Shown here piece by piece: positions 1 to 8,528 of a DNA stretch of 64,000 nt. The stretch lies in NCBI GenBank assembly GCA_903837525.1, contig CAILUU010000014.1, positions 1 through 64,000 on the forward strand. Direction: 5' to 3'. Under the pieces are notes generated by a model. That model did no database searches. It was not told the DNA's origin and saw nothing but the letters and a program-made list of their open reading frames with translations. The translations under genes and the position numbers were made by a program. Origin of the DNA: an uncultured Bacteroidota bacterium. GTDB taxonomy: Bacteria; Bacteroidota; Bacteroidia; Chitinophagales; Chitinophagaceae. Numbering within the stretch: the first letter of the stretch is position 1; each line of letters begins with the position of its first letter.

Positions 1-6
1 AACAAC

Positions 7-46
7 ACCCCGTCTAGGTTCTTCTATGGCGGGTTTTTATTTTTTT
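7..46 (+). terminator. Probable terminator of a gene left of the window
   Basis: ACCCCG and CGGGT arms with an extra TAG/CTA pairing are followed by T-rich sequence from position 34. The arms are imperfect. It would end a transcript entering from the left edge. Confidence 0.4.
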
Positions 47-126
47 AAACGACAACTTCATTTAAATAAACTAAAAAAATTATCAAAAAAATACTAAAAT
101 AATTAGTGTTTATAAAAAATATCTCT

Positions 127-134
127 TATCTTTG
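127..134 (+). promoter_or_regulatory. Bacteroidota -7 box upstream of recA
   Basis: TATCTTTG fits the Bacteroidota consensus TAnnTTTG. It lies 60 bases before the recA start codon. No convincing -33 TTTG was seen at the right distance, so this is a single-box call. No LexA-type palindrome was recognised. Confidence 0.5.
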
Positions 135-194
135 TTTTCAAGAATACATTTACAAGGCAAAAATTAGATACATCACTTAAAAAAAACAAAACAC

Positions 195-1196
195 ATGAGC
201 AACGCAGAAAAATTAAAGGCACTAAAGCTTACAATGGACAAAATTGATAAAGACTTTGGTAAAGGATCGGTAATGATGATGAATGAAAAAACCGATATGG
301 CAATTGAGGTAATTTCAACAGGGTCAATTGGTTTAGATAGTGCTTTAGGAATTGGCGGTTTACCTAAAGGAAGAGTAATTGAAATTTACGGGCCAGAAAG
401 TAGCGGTAAAACAACCTTGGCTATTCATGTAATAGCAGAGGCGCAAAAAAAAGGCGGAATGTGTGCCTTTATAGATGCAGAGCATGCATTTGATAGTGTA
501 TATGCACAACGCTTAGGTGTTGATATTGATAATTTACTTATCTCTCAACCAGATTATGGTGAGCAAGCTTTGGAAATTGCCGATAGGTTAATTTTATCTG
601 GCGCATTAGATGTAGTGGTAATTGACTCTGTTGCTGCCTTAGTACCAAAAGGTGAGCTTGAAGGCGAAATGGGCGATAGTAAAATGGGTTTACAAGCAAG
701 GTTAATGAGTCAGGCTTTACGCAAACTAACGGCAACTATTCATAAAACAAATACAGTTTGTATTTTCATTAATCAATTAAGAGAAAAAATTGGTGTAATG
801 TTTGGTAACCCCGAAACAACAACCGGTGGTAACGCCTTAAAGTTTTATGCTAGTGTTCGTTTGGATATTAGAAGAATGACACAAATTAAAGACGGCGATG
901 AAGCTGTAGGTAATCATGTAAAAGTTAAAGTCGTAAAAAATAAAGTAGCACCACCTTTCCGTCAAGTAGAGTTTGATATTATTTACGGCTTAGGAATTTC
1001 TAAAGCTGGTGAAATAATTGATATGGGGGTTGAATTAGGTATTGTGCAAAAAAGCGGTAGCTGGTTCAGTTATAATAACGATAAATTAGGACAAGGTAGA
1101 GAATCAGTTAAGCAATTAATGTTGGATAATCCTGAATTATCAAACGAAATTGAAGCTAAAATAAGAGAGAAGTTAAAGGAACTACAAGCAACTTAA
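195..1196 (+). CDS. recA: Recombinase RecA
   Basis: RecA forms the ATP-dependent filament on single-stranded DNA that performs homologous strand exchange and triggers the SOS response. The 333-residue product has the Walker A motif GPESSGKT at residues 66-73, the family signature around [14 protein letters not shown], and the DNA-binding loop 2 region with GNPETTTGG. Length is normal for the family apart from a short C-terminal tail. The ATG start is preceded by an A-rich leader without a Shine-Dalgarno sequence, usual in this phylum. It is a single-gene unit with its own terminator directly downstream. Identity is essentially certain. Confidence 0.98.
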   Translation: MSNAEKLKALKLTMDKIDKDFGKGSVMMMNEKTDMAIEVISTGSIGLDSALGIGGLPKGRVIEIYGPESSGKTTLAIHVIAEAQKKGGMCAFIDAEHAFDSVYAQRLGVDIDNLLISQPDYGEQALEIADRLILSGALDVVVIDSVAALVPKGELEGEMGDSKMGLQARLMSQALRKLTATIHKTNTVCIFINQLREKIGVMFGNPETTTGGNALKFYASVRLDIRRMTQIKDGDEAVGNHVKVKVVKNKVAPPFRQVEFDIIYGLGISKAGEIIDMGVELGIVQKSGSWFSYNNDKLGQGRESVKQLMLDNPELSNEIEAKIREKLKELQAT

Positions 1197-1238
1197 AAGT
1201 AAGCACTAAAATAAATATTTACTGGGTTGGTAAATACA

Positions 1239-1267
1239 CCGCTTTGATTTTTTCAAAGCGGTTTTTT
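1239..1267 (+). terminator. Rho-independent terminator of recA
   Basis: A perfect 9-bp stem, CCGCTTTGA (1239-1247) with TCAAAGCGG (1253-1261), encloses a T5 loop and is followed by TTTTTT. It lies 42 bases after the recA stop codon. Confidence 0.92.
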
Positions 1268-1352
1268 ATGTAGTGTAGAGAAATATTTTAGGTTCTATTT
1301 AGGAACAAAACACCAATACCTAAAAATATTTTACCTTTATAAAAATTTACTG

Positions 1353-2252
1353 TTGACCTCAAAACAAAAAGCACATATTGGCATACTATTAGCCAATTTA
1401 TTTTTTGCCATAAATATTAGTGCTGTTAAACATCTTACTACAAATAATTTTATACAACCCTTTGCAATAAATCTTTTACGAGCAGGGGTAAGTGCATTTT
1501 TATTTTGGATCTTATTGTTTTTTTCACCCGATAAAAAATATCTAATAAAAAAACAACATTGGGGTAAATTTGTTTTGTGTGCGTTATGTGGTATTTCACT
1601 TAATCAAACGTTTTTTATAAAAGGATTATCGCTTACTCTGCCAACACATGCAGCATTGCTTTTATTAATTACTCCAATATTAATTTCGTTAGCTGCCGTT
1701 TATATCTTAAAAGAAAAATTATCTATATATAAAATACTTGGGTTAACCTTAGGTATAACTGGTGCAGTTATTTTAATTACTGCAAAAAACACAGGAGGCT
1801 ATGCAAAAGATATTTTTCTGGGCGATGTACTCATCATTTTAAATGCAATTGTATATGCAGTATATTTTATTTTAGTAAAACCTTTAATGCAAGAATATAA
1901 CCCTTTACATGTAATACGTTGGGTATTTACTATAGGTTTTTTTATGTTGTTACCCTTGGGGTTTAATCAAGTAACACAAGTTGATTTTGTTGCATTTTCA
2001 TCATTAGAATGGATGTGTATTTTGTTGGTTGTGGTTGCCGGAACATTTTTTGCTTACTTTTTTAACATTTACGGACTTAAAACATTAGGTGCAGGTATTA
2101 CCGGAGCCTATATCTATACACAACCCGTATTTGCAGCTATTATTGCAAATATCTTTTTGGGAGAAGTGTTAGATAGATATAAAATACTAGCAGCGATTTT
2201 AATTTTTACTGGTGTATTTTTAACTACAAAAAGCACTACAAAAAATGCCTGA
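1353..2252 (+). CDS. EamA/DMT-family membrane transporter
   Basis: A 299-residue integral membrane protein with about ten hydrophobic segments arranged as two EamA repeats (roughly residues 5-140 and 150-295). This is the drug/metabolite transporter superfamily, whose members export metabolites or amino acids. The substrate cannot be read from sequence. The start is TTG, about 14 bases after a -7-like box TACCTTTA (1332-1339), so the transcript leader would be very short. The 3' end overlaps the following acetyltransferase gene by 8 bases, implying co-transcription. Confidence 0.88.
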   Translation: MTSKQKAHIGILLANLFFAINISAVKHLTTNNFIQPFAINLLRAGVSAFLFWILLFFSPDKKYLIKKQHWGKFVLCALCGISLNQTFFIKGLSLTLPTHAALLLLITPILISLAAVYILKEKLSIYKILGLTLGITGAVILITAKNTGGYAKDIFLGDVLIILNAIVYAVYFILVKPLMQEYNPLHVIRWVFTIGFFMLLPLGFNQVTQVDFVAFSSLEWMCILLVVVAGTFFAYFFNIYGLKTLGAGITGAYIYTQPVFAAIIANIFLGEVLDRYKILAAILIFTGVFLTTKSTTKNA

Positions 2253-2709
2253 ATATATTTTAGCAAATAACCAACTGGAGTATGAGGCTGCACAACTTTT
2301 ATTTAATGAATATGCCCAATGGCTAAATATAGATTTGTGTTTTCAAAACTTCGATAAAGAATTACAGCAGTTGAGTATAATGTATGCAGCAACTAATGGA
2401 GGCATAGTATTGTGTAAAAAAAATAATGATTTTATAGGGTGCTCCGCCATACGCAAAATTGATACAACTAGTTGTGAACTAAAAAGAATGTGGGTGCAAT
2501 TACCTTATCAAAAACTAGGTATTGGCGAAACGCTTTTGAAAGAATGTATAGCGCTTGCAAAAAAATTAAACTACAAAGAAATGCGCTTAGATACCTTAAA
2601 ACGTTTACAGCCAGCTATTAAATTATACAAAAAATATAATTTTATTGAAACTGAGGCCTATTATAAAAACCCTAACAACGATGTAGTGTATATGAAATTA
2701 GTGTTGTAA
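2245..2709 (+). CDS. GNAT-family N-acetyltransferase
   Basis: A 154-residue protein with the GNAT fold. The acetyl-CoA pyrophosphate-binding segment reads QKLGIGETLL after the beta-strand MWVQLP, and the C-terminal part has the usual Y-Y-NP-motif. It should acetylate an amine on an unknown small molecule or protein. It overlaps the EamA gene by 8 bases and is probably translated from the same mRNA. It converges with the phosphatase gene, whose stop lies one base further on. Confidence 0.85.
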   Translation: MPEYILANNQLEYEAAQLLFNEYAQWLNIDLCFQNFDKELQQLSIMYAATNGGIVLCKKNNDFIGCSAIRKIDTTSCELKRMWVQLPYQKLGIGETLLKECIALAKKLNYKEMRLDTLKRLQPAIKLYKKYNFIETEAYYKNPNNDVVYMKLVL

Positions 2710-2710
2710 A

Positions 2711-3202
2711 CTATATAGCTTTTGGGTAATCAAAAAATAAAAATTGTTTTTTAGCTGTTGCAAAATTTGTCCAACTTTTACAATCTATAGTAAGTGCAAA
2801 AATGCCACAAGTAGGCATATTGTCAATTTGTACATTTTTTATTAATTCATTTGCAAAGTAAGTAATGCCGGGGTTATGTGCAAAAAGGGCAACACTATTT
2901 AGCTCATTAGGTAGTTGTTTTAAAACAGAATAAAAATTTTCGGCTGGTGAATGGTAAAGCGATGTAATAAAAATAATTTCATCGGTTAAAACAGCATACT
3001 CTTTTACAAAAAATTCAGCGGTAGTTTTTGCCCGTAGAGCTGGGCTACTAATAAATGCATCTATTGTTGATACTTTATTTACTAATCGCTTTGCCATTTC
3101 AGGAGCATCTCTTAAACCTCTTTCGTTTAAGGGGCGATCAAAATCGTTACCCAAAAAACGTTGATTACTTTTTGCATGCCGAATGATGAATAGAGATTTC
3201 AT
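2711..3202 (-). CDS. Histidine phosphatase family protein (SixA-like)
   Basis: A 163-residue cytosolic phosphohistidine phosphatase-like protein. The N-terminus carries the catalytic RHAKS motif (R8, H9) of the histidine phosphatase superfamily, with a second catalytic histidine in AHNPG. Size and motif spacing match the short SixA group, which dephosphorylates phosphohistidine in signalling proteins. I placed the start at the internal ATG (3202), because the usual N-terminus is a few residues before RHA. An upstream ATG at 3229 would add nine aromatic residues of no clear meaning. Confidence 0.87.
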   Translation of the reverse strand: MKSLFIIRHAKSNQRFLGNDFDRPLNERGLRDAPEMAKRLVNKVSTIDAFISSPALRAKTTAEFFVKEYAVLTDEIIFITSLYHSPAENFYSVLKQLPNELNSVALFAHNPGITYFANELIKNVQIDNMPTCGIFALTIDCKSWTNFATAKKQFLFFDYPKAI

Positions 3203-3223
3203 TAGATAAAAGTAAAAATAAAA

Positions 3224-3253
3224 GGCCACAGATTACAGATATTAGCACAGATA
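3224..3253. repeat. Short dispersed intergenic repeat (GCCACAGATTAC type)
   Basis: GCCACAGATTACAGAT followed by a cacagat phrase. The reverse complement of the same word (ATCCGTGTAATCTGTGGC) occurs at 15266-15283. Such words are common between Bacteroidota genes; no function is assigned. Confidence 0.45.
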
Positions 3254-3337
3254 AGCAGGTTTAAATTTTTACAAAGTTGTATAGGGCTTTATAAAGTTTA
3301 AAAAAGACTGGAGCTATTTTGTTTATTGAGGAGTAAC

Positions 3338-5185
3338 TTAATACCCTCTCACATCCTTTCCTTCCATATAATTCATAAAGGCTTTGTTACACACCCTGTT
3401 ACCCCCAGGGGTAGGGTAATTACCAGTAAAATACCAATCGCCTAGGTTGGTAGGGCAACTTTCATGCAATGTTTCAATGGTTTGATAAATAACCTCTACA
3501 GGAATAGTTAATCCTTCAGGAGTAATTAGCTGTGCTATTTTATCAGATATTTGTTGAAGTGTAAATGGTTTGTACATTTTTCGAACAACGTTTTGTGTAT
3601 GTAACTGATTGTTACGTAACAACTCTTTACACTCTAAAAGCATTTCGTTTAAAATATGCGTTTGCTTAGTCTCTTTAAGTAATTCAATAGCAGCTTTAAA
3701 CGCAATAAAATCGCCTAATTTACTCATATCTATTCCATAACAATCGGGGTAACGTATTTGAGGGGCCGATGAAACTACAATAATTTTTTTAGGCTGTAGC
3801 CTAGATAACATTCGTATAATACTTTCTTTAAGGGTGGTACCTCTTACAATACTATCGTCAATTACAACAAGGGCGTCTTCATTTTTTCTAACAGTACCGT
3901 AGGTAATATCGTAAACGTGTTGCACCATTTCGTTTCGGCTACTATCTTCCGTTATAAACGTTCGTAATTTTACATCTTTAATGGCAATTTTTTCAATGCG
4001 TATTTTGCGGTTAATCATTTCGGCTAACTTCTCCTCATCAAAATCTTTATTCCAACTTAAAATACGTTCTATTTTTATTTTTTTTAAGTAATCTTCAGCG
4101 CCTTTTATTAAACCATAAAAAGCAGTTTCGGCCGTATTGGGTATAAACGAAAAAATAGTATTTCTTAAATCGTAATCAATAGCTTTTAATACCGTTGCAC
4201 TTAAATTATATCCCAATGCAATACGTTCTCTATAAATTTTTTCATCGCTACCACGGCTAAAATAAATACGCTCAAAACTACAGGCCTTTCTTTCTTTAGG
4301 TTCTAAAATTTGTTCAATGCTGTAACTGCCATCGGCTTTTATAATTAAAGCATTGCCGGGCATTAATTCTAACACTTCGTTTTCGCCAACGTTAAAGGTT
4401 GTACGAATAGCGGCACGTTCGCTAGCACCCACAATAACCTCATCATTTATGTAATAGTAAGAGGGGCGTATACCATGTGCATCTCTCATAATAAAGGCAT
4501 CACCATTTCCTAGAATACCGCTAAAATTAAACCCACCATCAAAAAGTGGAACGGCTTTTTTTAGCACTTTTACAATATCTAATGCCCCCGGAAAAGCTTC
4601 ATCTGCCTTAATAATAAAATGATGTAAAACCTCCATCATAGCAGCTAAATCGCTTTGTCGTTGAGACTCTTCTGGGTCAATATTTACTAAGCCAAAAAGC
4701 TCTTCGGTATTTACTAAATTAAAGTTACCAGCAAGGGCTAAATTTCTTAATGGAATGGTGTGACGCTTTATAAACGGATGACAAAAATCTGCATTATTTT
4801 TTCCTTGCGTACCATAGCGTAAGTGCCCAAGCAACAGTTCGCCCAAATAATTTAAATGCCCCTTCATTAAACCTGGGTGGTTTTTAATATCGGGTTGATA
4901 TTTTTCAAGCTCTGTAATTTCTTTACCTACTTGTGCAAAAATATCGGCAATGGGTTGATTAGCACAACTACGTAAGCGATGCATAAATGGATAACCAGGC
5001 TCAGTATTTAACTTTACAGCAGCAATACCAGCACCATCTTGACCTCGGTTATGCTGTTTTTCCATTAGCAGGTATAGCTTATTTAAGCCATACAATACTG
5101 TACCATATTGTTGTTGATAGTAACTAAACGGTTTGCGTAGACGAATAAGGGCTAGCCCACATTCATGTTTTATTTCGTCGCTCAT
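3338..5185 (-). CDS. purF: Amidophosphoribosyltransferase, long Bacteroidota form
   Basis: Catalyses the first committed step of purine synthesis, making 5-phosphoribosylamine from PRPP and glutamine. The N-terminal Ntn glutaminase domain begins near HECGLALIRL with nucleophile candidate Cys9. The C-terminal phosphoribosyltransferase domain has the PRPP loop VVIDDSIVRGTT near residue 440. At 615 residues it is longer than the E. coli enzyme, a form I associate with Bacteroidota. The start at 5185 is chosen because it places the cysteine near the N-terminus and follows a good promoter; the upstream ATG at 5245 lies before that promoter. In mature enzymes the cysteine is N-terminal, so eight residues should be removed. 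Confidence 0.9.
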   Translation of the reverse strand: MSDEIKHECGLALIRLRKPFSYYQQQYGTVLYGLNKLYLLMEKQHNRGQDGAGIAAVKLNTEPGYPFMHRLRSCANQPIADIFAQVGKEITELEKYQPDIKNHPGLMKGHLNYLGELLLGHLRYGTQGKNNADFCHPFIKRHTIPLRNLALAGNFNLVNTEELFGLVNIDPEESQRQSDLAAMMEVLHHFIIKADEAFPGALDIVKVLKKAVPLFDGGFNFSGILGNGDAFIMRDAHGIRPSYYYINDEVIVGASERAAIRTTFNVGENEVLELMPGNALIIKADGSYSIEQILEPKERKACSFERIYFSRGSDEKIYRERIALGYNLSATVLKAIDYDLRNTIFSFIPNTAETAFYGLIKGAEDYLKKIKIERILSWNKDFDEEKLAEMINRKIRIEKIAIKDVKLRTFITEDSSRNEMVQHVYDITYGTVRKNEDALVVIDDSIVRGTTLKESIIRMLSRLQPKKIIVVSSAPQIRYPDCYGIDMSKLGDFIAFKAAIELLKETKQTHILNEMLLECKELLRNNQLHTQNVVRKMYKPFTLQQISDKIAQLITPEGLTIPVEVIYQTIETLHESCPTNLGDWYFTGNYPTPGGNRVCNKAFMNYMEGKDVRGY

Positions 5186-5202
5186 TTTTGTGGAGTGAGG
5201 TG

Positions 5203-5233
5203 CAAAGTTAGTGTATTGTAAAACAGCTACAAA
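5203..5233 (-). promoter_or_regulatory. Promoter of purF
   Basis: On the minus strand TTTG (5233-5230) is followed after 19 bases by TAACTTTG (5210-5203), a full match to the Bacteroidota -33/-7 consensus. The ATG at 5185 lies 17 bases downstream of the -7 box, giving a very short leader. Confidence 0.75.
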
Positions 5234-5261
5234 TAAAAATCCCAACTATAAAAGTTGGGAT
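5231..5261 (-). terminator. Terminator of the outer-membrane protein gene
   Basis: A perfect 9-bp stem, ATCCCAACT / AGTTGGGAT (5261-5253 and 5247-5239), with a 5-base loop, is followed on the minus strand by TTTTATTT. It lies directly downstream of the gene that ends at 5286 and overlaps the -33 box of purF by a few bases. Confidence 0.88.
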
Positions 5262-5285
5262 CAATGTATTTTTATATTTAATAGC

Positions 5286-6002
5286 CTACAACCCACTTAA
5301 ACATAAGCCAATTTGAAATGGTTTTATTTCTGGCGCTACACCATCTTTAAATAAATTATTTATTTGATAACTAGCAAATAAAGAAAAATTGCCATAACCA
5401 ACTCGTCCAGTAAGGGCTAGCCTTGTTGTATTTAAAAACTTTTTATTACTTTCCTTAACGGTAGATGAATTAATAGCACCGTCATTTTTATTTTGTAACG
5501 TTTTGCCCTTAGTATGTATATTAACGAGTGTACCCACTTTTACTCCTATAGCTGCTTTTATGCTTTTTTTATCATTATCTGGTTTAGCAGTAAACCTAAA
5601 TTCTAACGGAACTTCTACGTAGGCTGTAGTTAGTTTATATTTTTTAAAACGGTCTAAACTATCCTGATTTACAAATGGTAATTTAGCAGCATTAGAAGAA
5701 ACATTAATGCCTAATTTTTTAAAATACATACTGCTAGTACCTACACCTAAACCAAAACCAATACTTAGTTTAGGATTAGTTTTAAAGGGCTTATTCATCA
5801 TTACATAAATATTACCACCACGACCAATGGTTTTCATTCTACTACTAATGCTATCTGGCGTACCGTTCCAAAAGTCGGCAGATAGTTGAACCATTAAATG
5901 ATCTCCGGAACGGTTTATAAGCTGTTTGTTCGTTTTTTTCGCCTGCCCAAAAGCAACAGAAACACAAATAAGGGTAAATGCTGCAAGTACTATTTTCTTC
6001 AT
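5286..6002 (-). CDS. PorT/OmpW-like outer-membrane beta-barrel protein
   Basis: A 238-residue secreted protein of unknown role. It starts MKKIVLAAFTLICVSVAFGQ, a typical signal peptide cleaved after the AFGQ region. The rest alternates polar and apolar residues in short strands (for example RLALTGRVGYGNFSLFASY near the C-terminus), as in Bacteroidota outer-membrane beta-barrel proteins. The start was moved to the ATG at 6002 so the signal peptide is N-terminal. It is followed by a strong terminator and appears monocistronic. Confidence 0.7.
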   Translation of the reverse strand: MKKIVLAAFTLICVSVAFGQAKKTNKQLINRSGDHLMVQLSADFWNGTPDSISSRMKTIGRGGNIYVMMNKPFKTNPKLSIGFGLGVGTSSMYFKKLGINVSSNAAKLPFVNQDSLDRFKKYKLTTAYVEVPLEFRFTAKPDNDKKSIKAAIGVKVGTLVNIHTKGKTLQNKNDGAINSSTVKESNKKFLNTTRLALTGRVGYGNFSLFASYQINNLFKDGVAPEIKPFQIGLCLSGL

Positions 6003-6072
6003 AATAAATTTTGTAAGGTGCAAAATAACGGCAAATAATTTAATGAAGCGTTAAAATTAATAAGAGTTTGAT

Positions 6073-6080
6073 TATATTTG
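6073..6080 (+). promoter_or_regulatory. -7 box upstream of the CAT tRNA
   Basis: TATATTTG matches TAnnTTTG and lies 30 bases before the tRNA 5' end. No clear -33 partner. Confidence 0.45.
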
Positions 6081-6110
6081 CGACCTCAATCTTCAAAATA
6101 CTTGAAGAAA

Positions 6111-6184
6111 GGGCCTATAGCTCAGCTGGTTAGAGCACCTGACTCATAATCAGGGGGTCCCTGGTTCGAGCCCAGGTGGGCCCA
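6111..6184 (+). tRNA. tRNA with CAT anticodon (probably elongator Met)
   Basis: A complete cloverleaf can be drawn. The acceptor GGGCCTA pairs with TGGGCCC (one G-T pair), the D arm is GCTC..GAGC, the anticodon arm is CCTGA-CTCATAA-TCAGG with anticodon CAT at 6145-6147, and the T arm is CCTGG-TTCGAGC-CCAGG, followed by discriminator A6184. CCA is not encoded. CAT can mean elongator Met, initiator Met or Ile2 with lysidine. The variable loop GGGGTC resembles elongator Met, but Ile2 is not excluded. Confidence 0.93.
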
Positions 6185-6194
6185 CTTGGAAATC

Positions 6195-6231
6195 AAGGAC
6201 TTATGAGCTAAAATCTCATGGGTCCTTTTTT
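6195..6231 (+). terminator. Terminator of the tRNA transcript
   Basis: AAGGACTTATGAG pairs with CTCATGGGTCCTT around a 7-base loop and is followed by a T run. It begins 11 bases after the tRNA. Confidence 0.85.
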
Positions 6232-6415
6232 ATTTAGAAGCAATTTAGAAGCATTTCTCTCTGACGAGGTAGCAAGCGGCCCACAATCCTTTATAAAATT
6301 TACAAGCTGTAGATATTCCTTTTACTGCGCATTAAATAGCTATAATTTCAAAAGGGGTAATCAAAATATTTTTTCTTTGATACTTTCTTTTATTGTTTTC
6401 GTTTTTTTTGTATTG

Positions 6416-6549
6416 CCGCTAACGTTTTGCAGCTACAAGAAGTTGGCGATTTCGGAGTCGAAAACTGTCTGCCACCACTGAACTTGATACGAAGCACAAA
6501 GCTTCAATTAACCACTGAACCGCCAATTTCTTAAACCCGCTGTTAGCGG
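6416..6549 (-). repeat. attC-like imperfect palindrome (integron cassette recombination site)
   Basis: The outer arms CCGCTAAC (6416-6423) and GTTAGCGG (6542-6549) are exact complements. The inner arms AAGAAGTTGGCG (6437-6448) and CGCCAATTTCTT (6521-6532) pair with one mismatch. The spacing between outer and inner arms differs on the two sides, leaving unpaired bases, as in the R and L boxes of attC sites. The core GTTAGCGG keeps the invariant GTT/AAC but departs from the GTTRRRY consensus at one position. The site lies just 3' of the HNH gene on the minus strand, where an attC belongs. This is pattern recognition, not a covariance-model result. Confidence 0.6.
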
Positions 6550-6591
6550 TTCGTGCTTCTTTTCCAATCAAAATGTGGTGCTTCAACTTAT

Positions 6592-7959
6592 TCATCGTCT
6601 CTTTGATGTTGTCCGGTTGCCCTTTGCAGAATTGTGTTTGCGGCAAAGTAAAGATGAGTTGGCAATACTTGTCTTGCCGCCACGAGAATGAGGGTCAATG
6701 TGGTCTATAGTAAAATCTTCCCAAGTCAATTTCACTCCACACTCTTTACATTTTCTTTCTTCGGTTGAGTTCCAAATTACTCGCCTTTGTTCTGGGCTGA
6801 ACATTCTCTGCTTGTCCTTAACTTCAAAAAGATTTCTAAGAAGTCCGTCAAGAATGTTCAATCGCTTTCTTCGCTGTGTGATTTCATCTGTTGAAGAAAG
6901 AACTGTCAAAAGATACTCTCTATAACTGCCTTCTGATTCGTCTGTATTTTCTGCTCGCTTCTGTTTGATACGAACTTTGTCAATGCCGTTTGAAAAGTTC
7001 ATGAGTAAATCAAATGCAAGTTTGTTTCTTTTTTTGTCAAGAAGAATTAGTCCTTCGTCCTCATAATTTGAAATTAAAACTACGAGACAATAAAAGTCAG
7101 AAAGTTGATGGAATCTTGTTTCATAAAGTTTGGGAAATAAAATGCGAACACGATTAATTGCCTTTATGCTTTTGACTTTAAGTTTACCAATTTGAGATGG
7201 TGTCAAGCCCTTGCTCATGATTTTATCTAATGCTGCTTTTTTATTTATCACATCGTTCTGTCCCACTGAAAGCATTATTTCACATATCAACTCTACATGT
7301 TTCATTCGTGAAATTTGTCCTGCACTTAAAACACCGAAGTCACTAAAATAATTTTCAAATTTTTGTGCAACACTTGCAGCCGTTTTCAGAAATGGGCTGT
7401 TATAATATTTAGCATGTTGTTTCTCTGCCGATGTAAGTGCTTTGCCTGTTGAATTTATTCTAACAAACAAATCAATTATATCAGAAAAATCTCCGTCAAC
7501 TTCAATTGTATAAAGTTTGTATCCTGTAATAAGCGTCTGCTTACCTTTTTTCTTTAAGTAGTTCCAATCAATTTCAGAAACTTCATCGTTGTCGTTAAGC
7601 TGCGTTTTTAAACTAAAGCGATTGCCTCGCAATTCACCCATGAACATTAGCATGGTTTCCAAACGCTGTTTGCCGTCAATTACATCGTAAATTATTTTTC
7701 CGTGCTCTTCTCTCTTATATAGAAAAATTGCTGGTAACGGATAATTTCTTAAAACACTTTCAATAAGTTTTTTTCTATCCTTCAAAGTCCAAACAGAGTT
7801 TCTCTGAAAACCTGGATTAAGATTTAAGAGTTTATTGTTGTAAAGGAGAACCAAGTCGTGAATTGGTTTCGGGTAACAGTTGTGGTCTAATTCTGATTTC
7901 ATTTCTTTTTCTGTCTGTTTATTTAAAAGTAAAAAGTTTCTGGTTTGCACTGTCGTCAT
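6592..7959 (-). CDS. DUF262 and HNH endonuclease domain protein
   Basis: A 455-residue protein joining an N-terminal DUF262 (ParB-like NTPase, GmrS-like) domain to a C-terminal HNH nuclease. The DUF262 signature DGKQR is at residues 95-99. The HNH domain (about residues 404-442) has zinc cysteine pairs CKEC and CRKH around the DHIDPHSRGG catalytic core. Proteins of this build act in defence against modified or phage DNA (GmrSD and SspE relatives); that role here is inference. The gene occupies what looks like an integron cassette: core GTTAGCGG lies just upstream of the start and an attC-like palindrome follows the stop. Base use is visibly less AT-rich than its neighbours. An internal ATG at 7902 is a possible alternative start. 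Confidence 0.85.
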   Translation of the reverse strand: MTTVQTRNFLLLNKQTEKEMKSELDHNCYPKPIHDLVLLYNNKLLNLNPGFQRNSVWTLKDRKKLIESVLRNYPLPAIFLYKREEHGKIIYDVIDGKQRLETMLMFMGELRGNRFSLKTQLNDNDEVSEIDWNYLKKKGKQTLITGYKLYTIEVDGDFSDIIDLFVRINSTGKALTSAEKQHAKYYNSPFLKTAASVAQKFENYFSDFGVLSAGQISRMKHVELICEIMLSVGQNDVINKKAALDKIMSKGLTPSQIGKLKVKSIKAINRVRILFPKLYETRFHQLSDFYCLVVLISNYEDEGLILLDKKRNKLAFDLLMNFSNGIDKVRIKQKRAENTDESEGSYREYLLTVLSSTDEITQRRKRLNILDGLLRNLFEVKDKQRMFSPEQRRVIWNSTEERKCKECGVKLTWEDFTIDHIDPHSRGGKTSIANSSLLCRKHNSAKGNRTTSKRR

Positions 7960-7966
7960 AGCATGA

Positions 7967-7974
7967 CCGCTAAC
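7967..7974 (-). repeat. Cassette core repeat GTTAGCGG at the 5' boundary
   Basis: On the minus strand GTTAGCGG lies 8 bases before the start codon of the HNH gene and repeats, in direct orientation, the terminal core of the attC-like site at 6423-6416. The two mark a 1.55-kb unit consistent with one inserted gene cassette. Confidence 0.55.
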
Positions 7975-8184
7975 TCATATATATCCCTGATTTTATCAGG
8001 TATATCTAACCATTTTAGAGAGATAACCCTGATAGGAGTCAGGTTTTATTAAACAAATGTATTTTATTTTTTCACATATCCAAGTCATCAAAAGGGCTTT
8101 TTATTTTTTGTAAACTTTTAGTGCTTACGTGGCGCCAGTAAATCACCAGCGAAACGGAACAAAACGTTTCACGTCTCAATAATC
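7975..8184. other. Non-coding stretch with small hairpins and a degraded repeat arm
   Basis: No gene is supported. CCTGAT-TTT-ATCAGG forms a hairpin at 7986-8000, and CCTGA/TCAGG a second at about 8030-8045 followed by TTTT. GAAACG and CGTTTC arms near 8150-8175 resemble the inner part of the 48-50 kb hairpin repeat. Confidence 0.4.
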
Positions 8185-8528
8185 CCCCGCCTTGGTTCGT
8201 GACACACGAAACAAAAACTCGTCAATCTCTTTTGCCGTCGTTGGTAGTCGCCCACTCAGCACAGCCGAGGCTTGGTCTTCGACCAGCCGATATAGAAGCA
8301 ACTAAATATTATCCACTATCATTTCTTTTGGTAGCTTTACCCCAATGGCAGATATACCCCGCCTTGGTTCGTGACACACGAAACAAAAACTCGTCAATCT
8401 CTTTTGCCGTCTTTGGCAGCCGCCCACTCAGCACAGCCGAGGCTTGGTCTTCGACCAGCCGATAAAGTAGCAACTAAATATTATCCACTATCATTTCTTT
8501 TGGTAGCTTTACCCCAATGGCAGATATA
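8185..8528 (+). repeat. 172-bp tandem direct duplication
   Basis: Bases 8185-8356 and 8357-8528 are the same 172-bp unit with only a handful of substitutions. Each unit begins with a half copy of the hairpin repeat seen at 48-50 kb in inverted orientation (CCGCCTTGGTTCGTG at 8187 and 8359), contains the hairpin GGCTTGGTC-TTC-GACCAGCC, and ends with a -7-like box TAGCTTTA and the bases ATGGCAGATATA. The unit therefore carries the promoter region and first codons of the next gene; only the second copy leads into the full reading frame. Confidence 0.9.

Noticed and set aside
6111..6231. tRNA 3' end as an integrase attachment site for the neighbouring accessory patch
   Set aside because: No second copy of the tRNA 3' end was found at the far side of the patch and no integrase gene is present; the cassette-core repeats explain the boundaries better.
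6218..6481. A plus-strand frame of 87 codons between the tRNA terminator and the attC-like site
   Set aside because: It starts within the terminator and runs into the palindrome. Composition is not convincing and no family was recognised.
8199..8465. Open frame of 88 codons across the tandem duplication
   Set aside because: It arises from the repeated DNA unit itself, with no protein-like features; the duplication is the better explanation.
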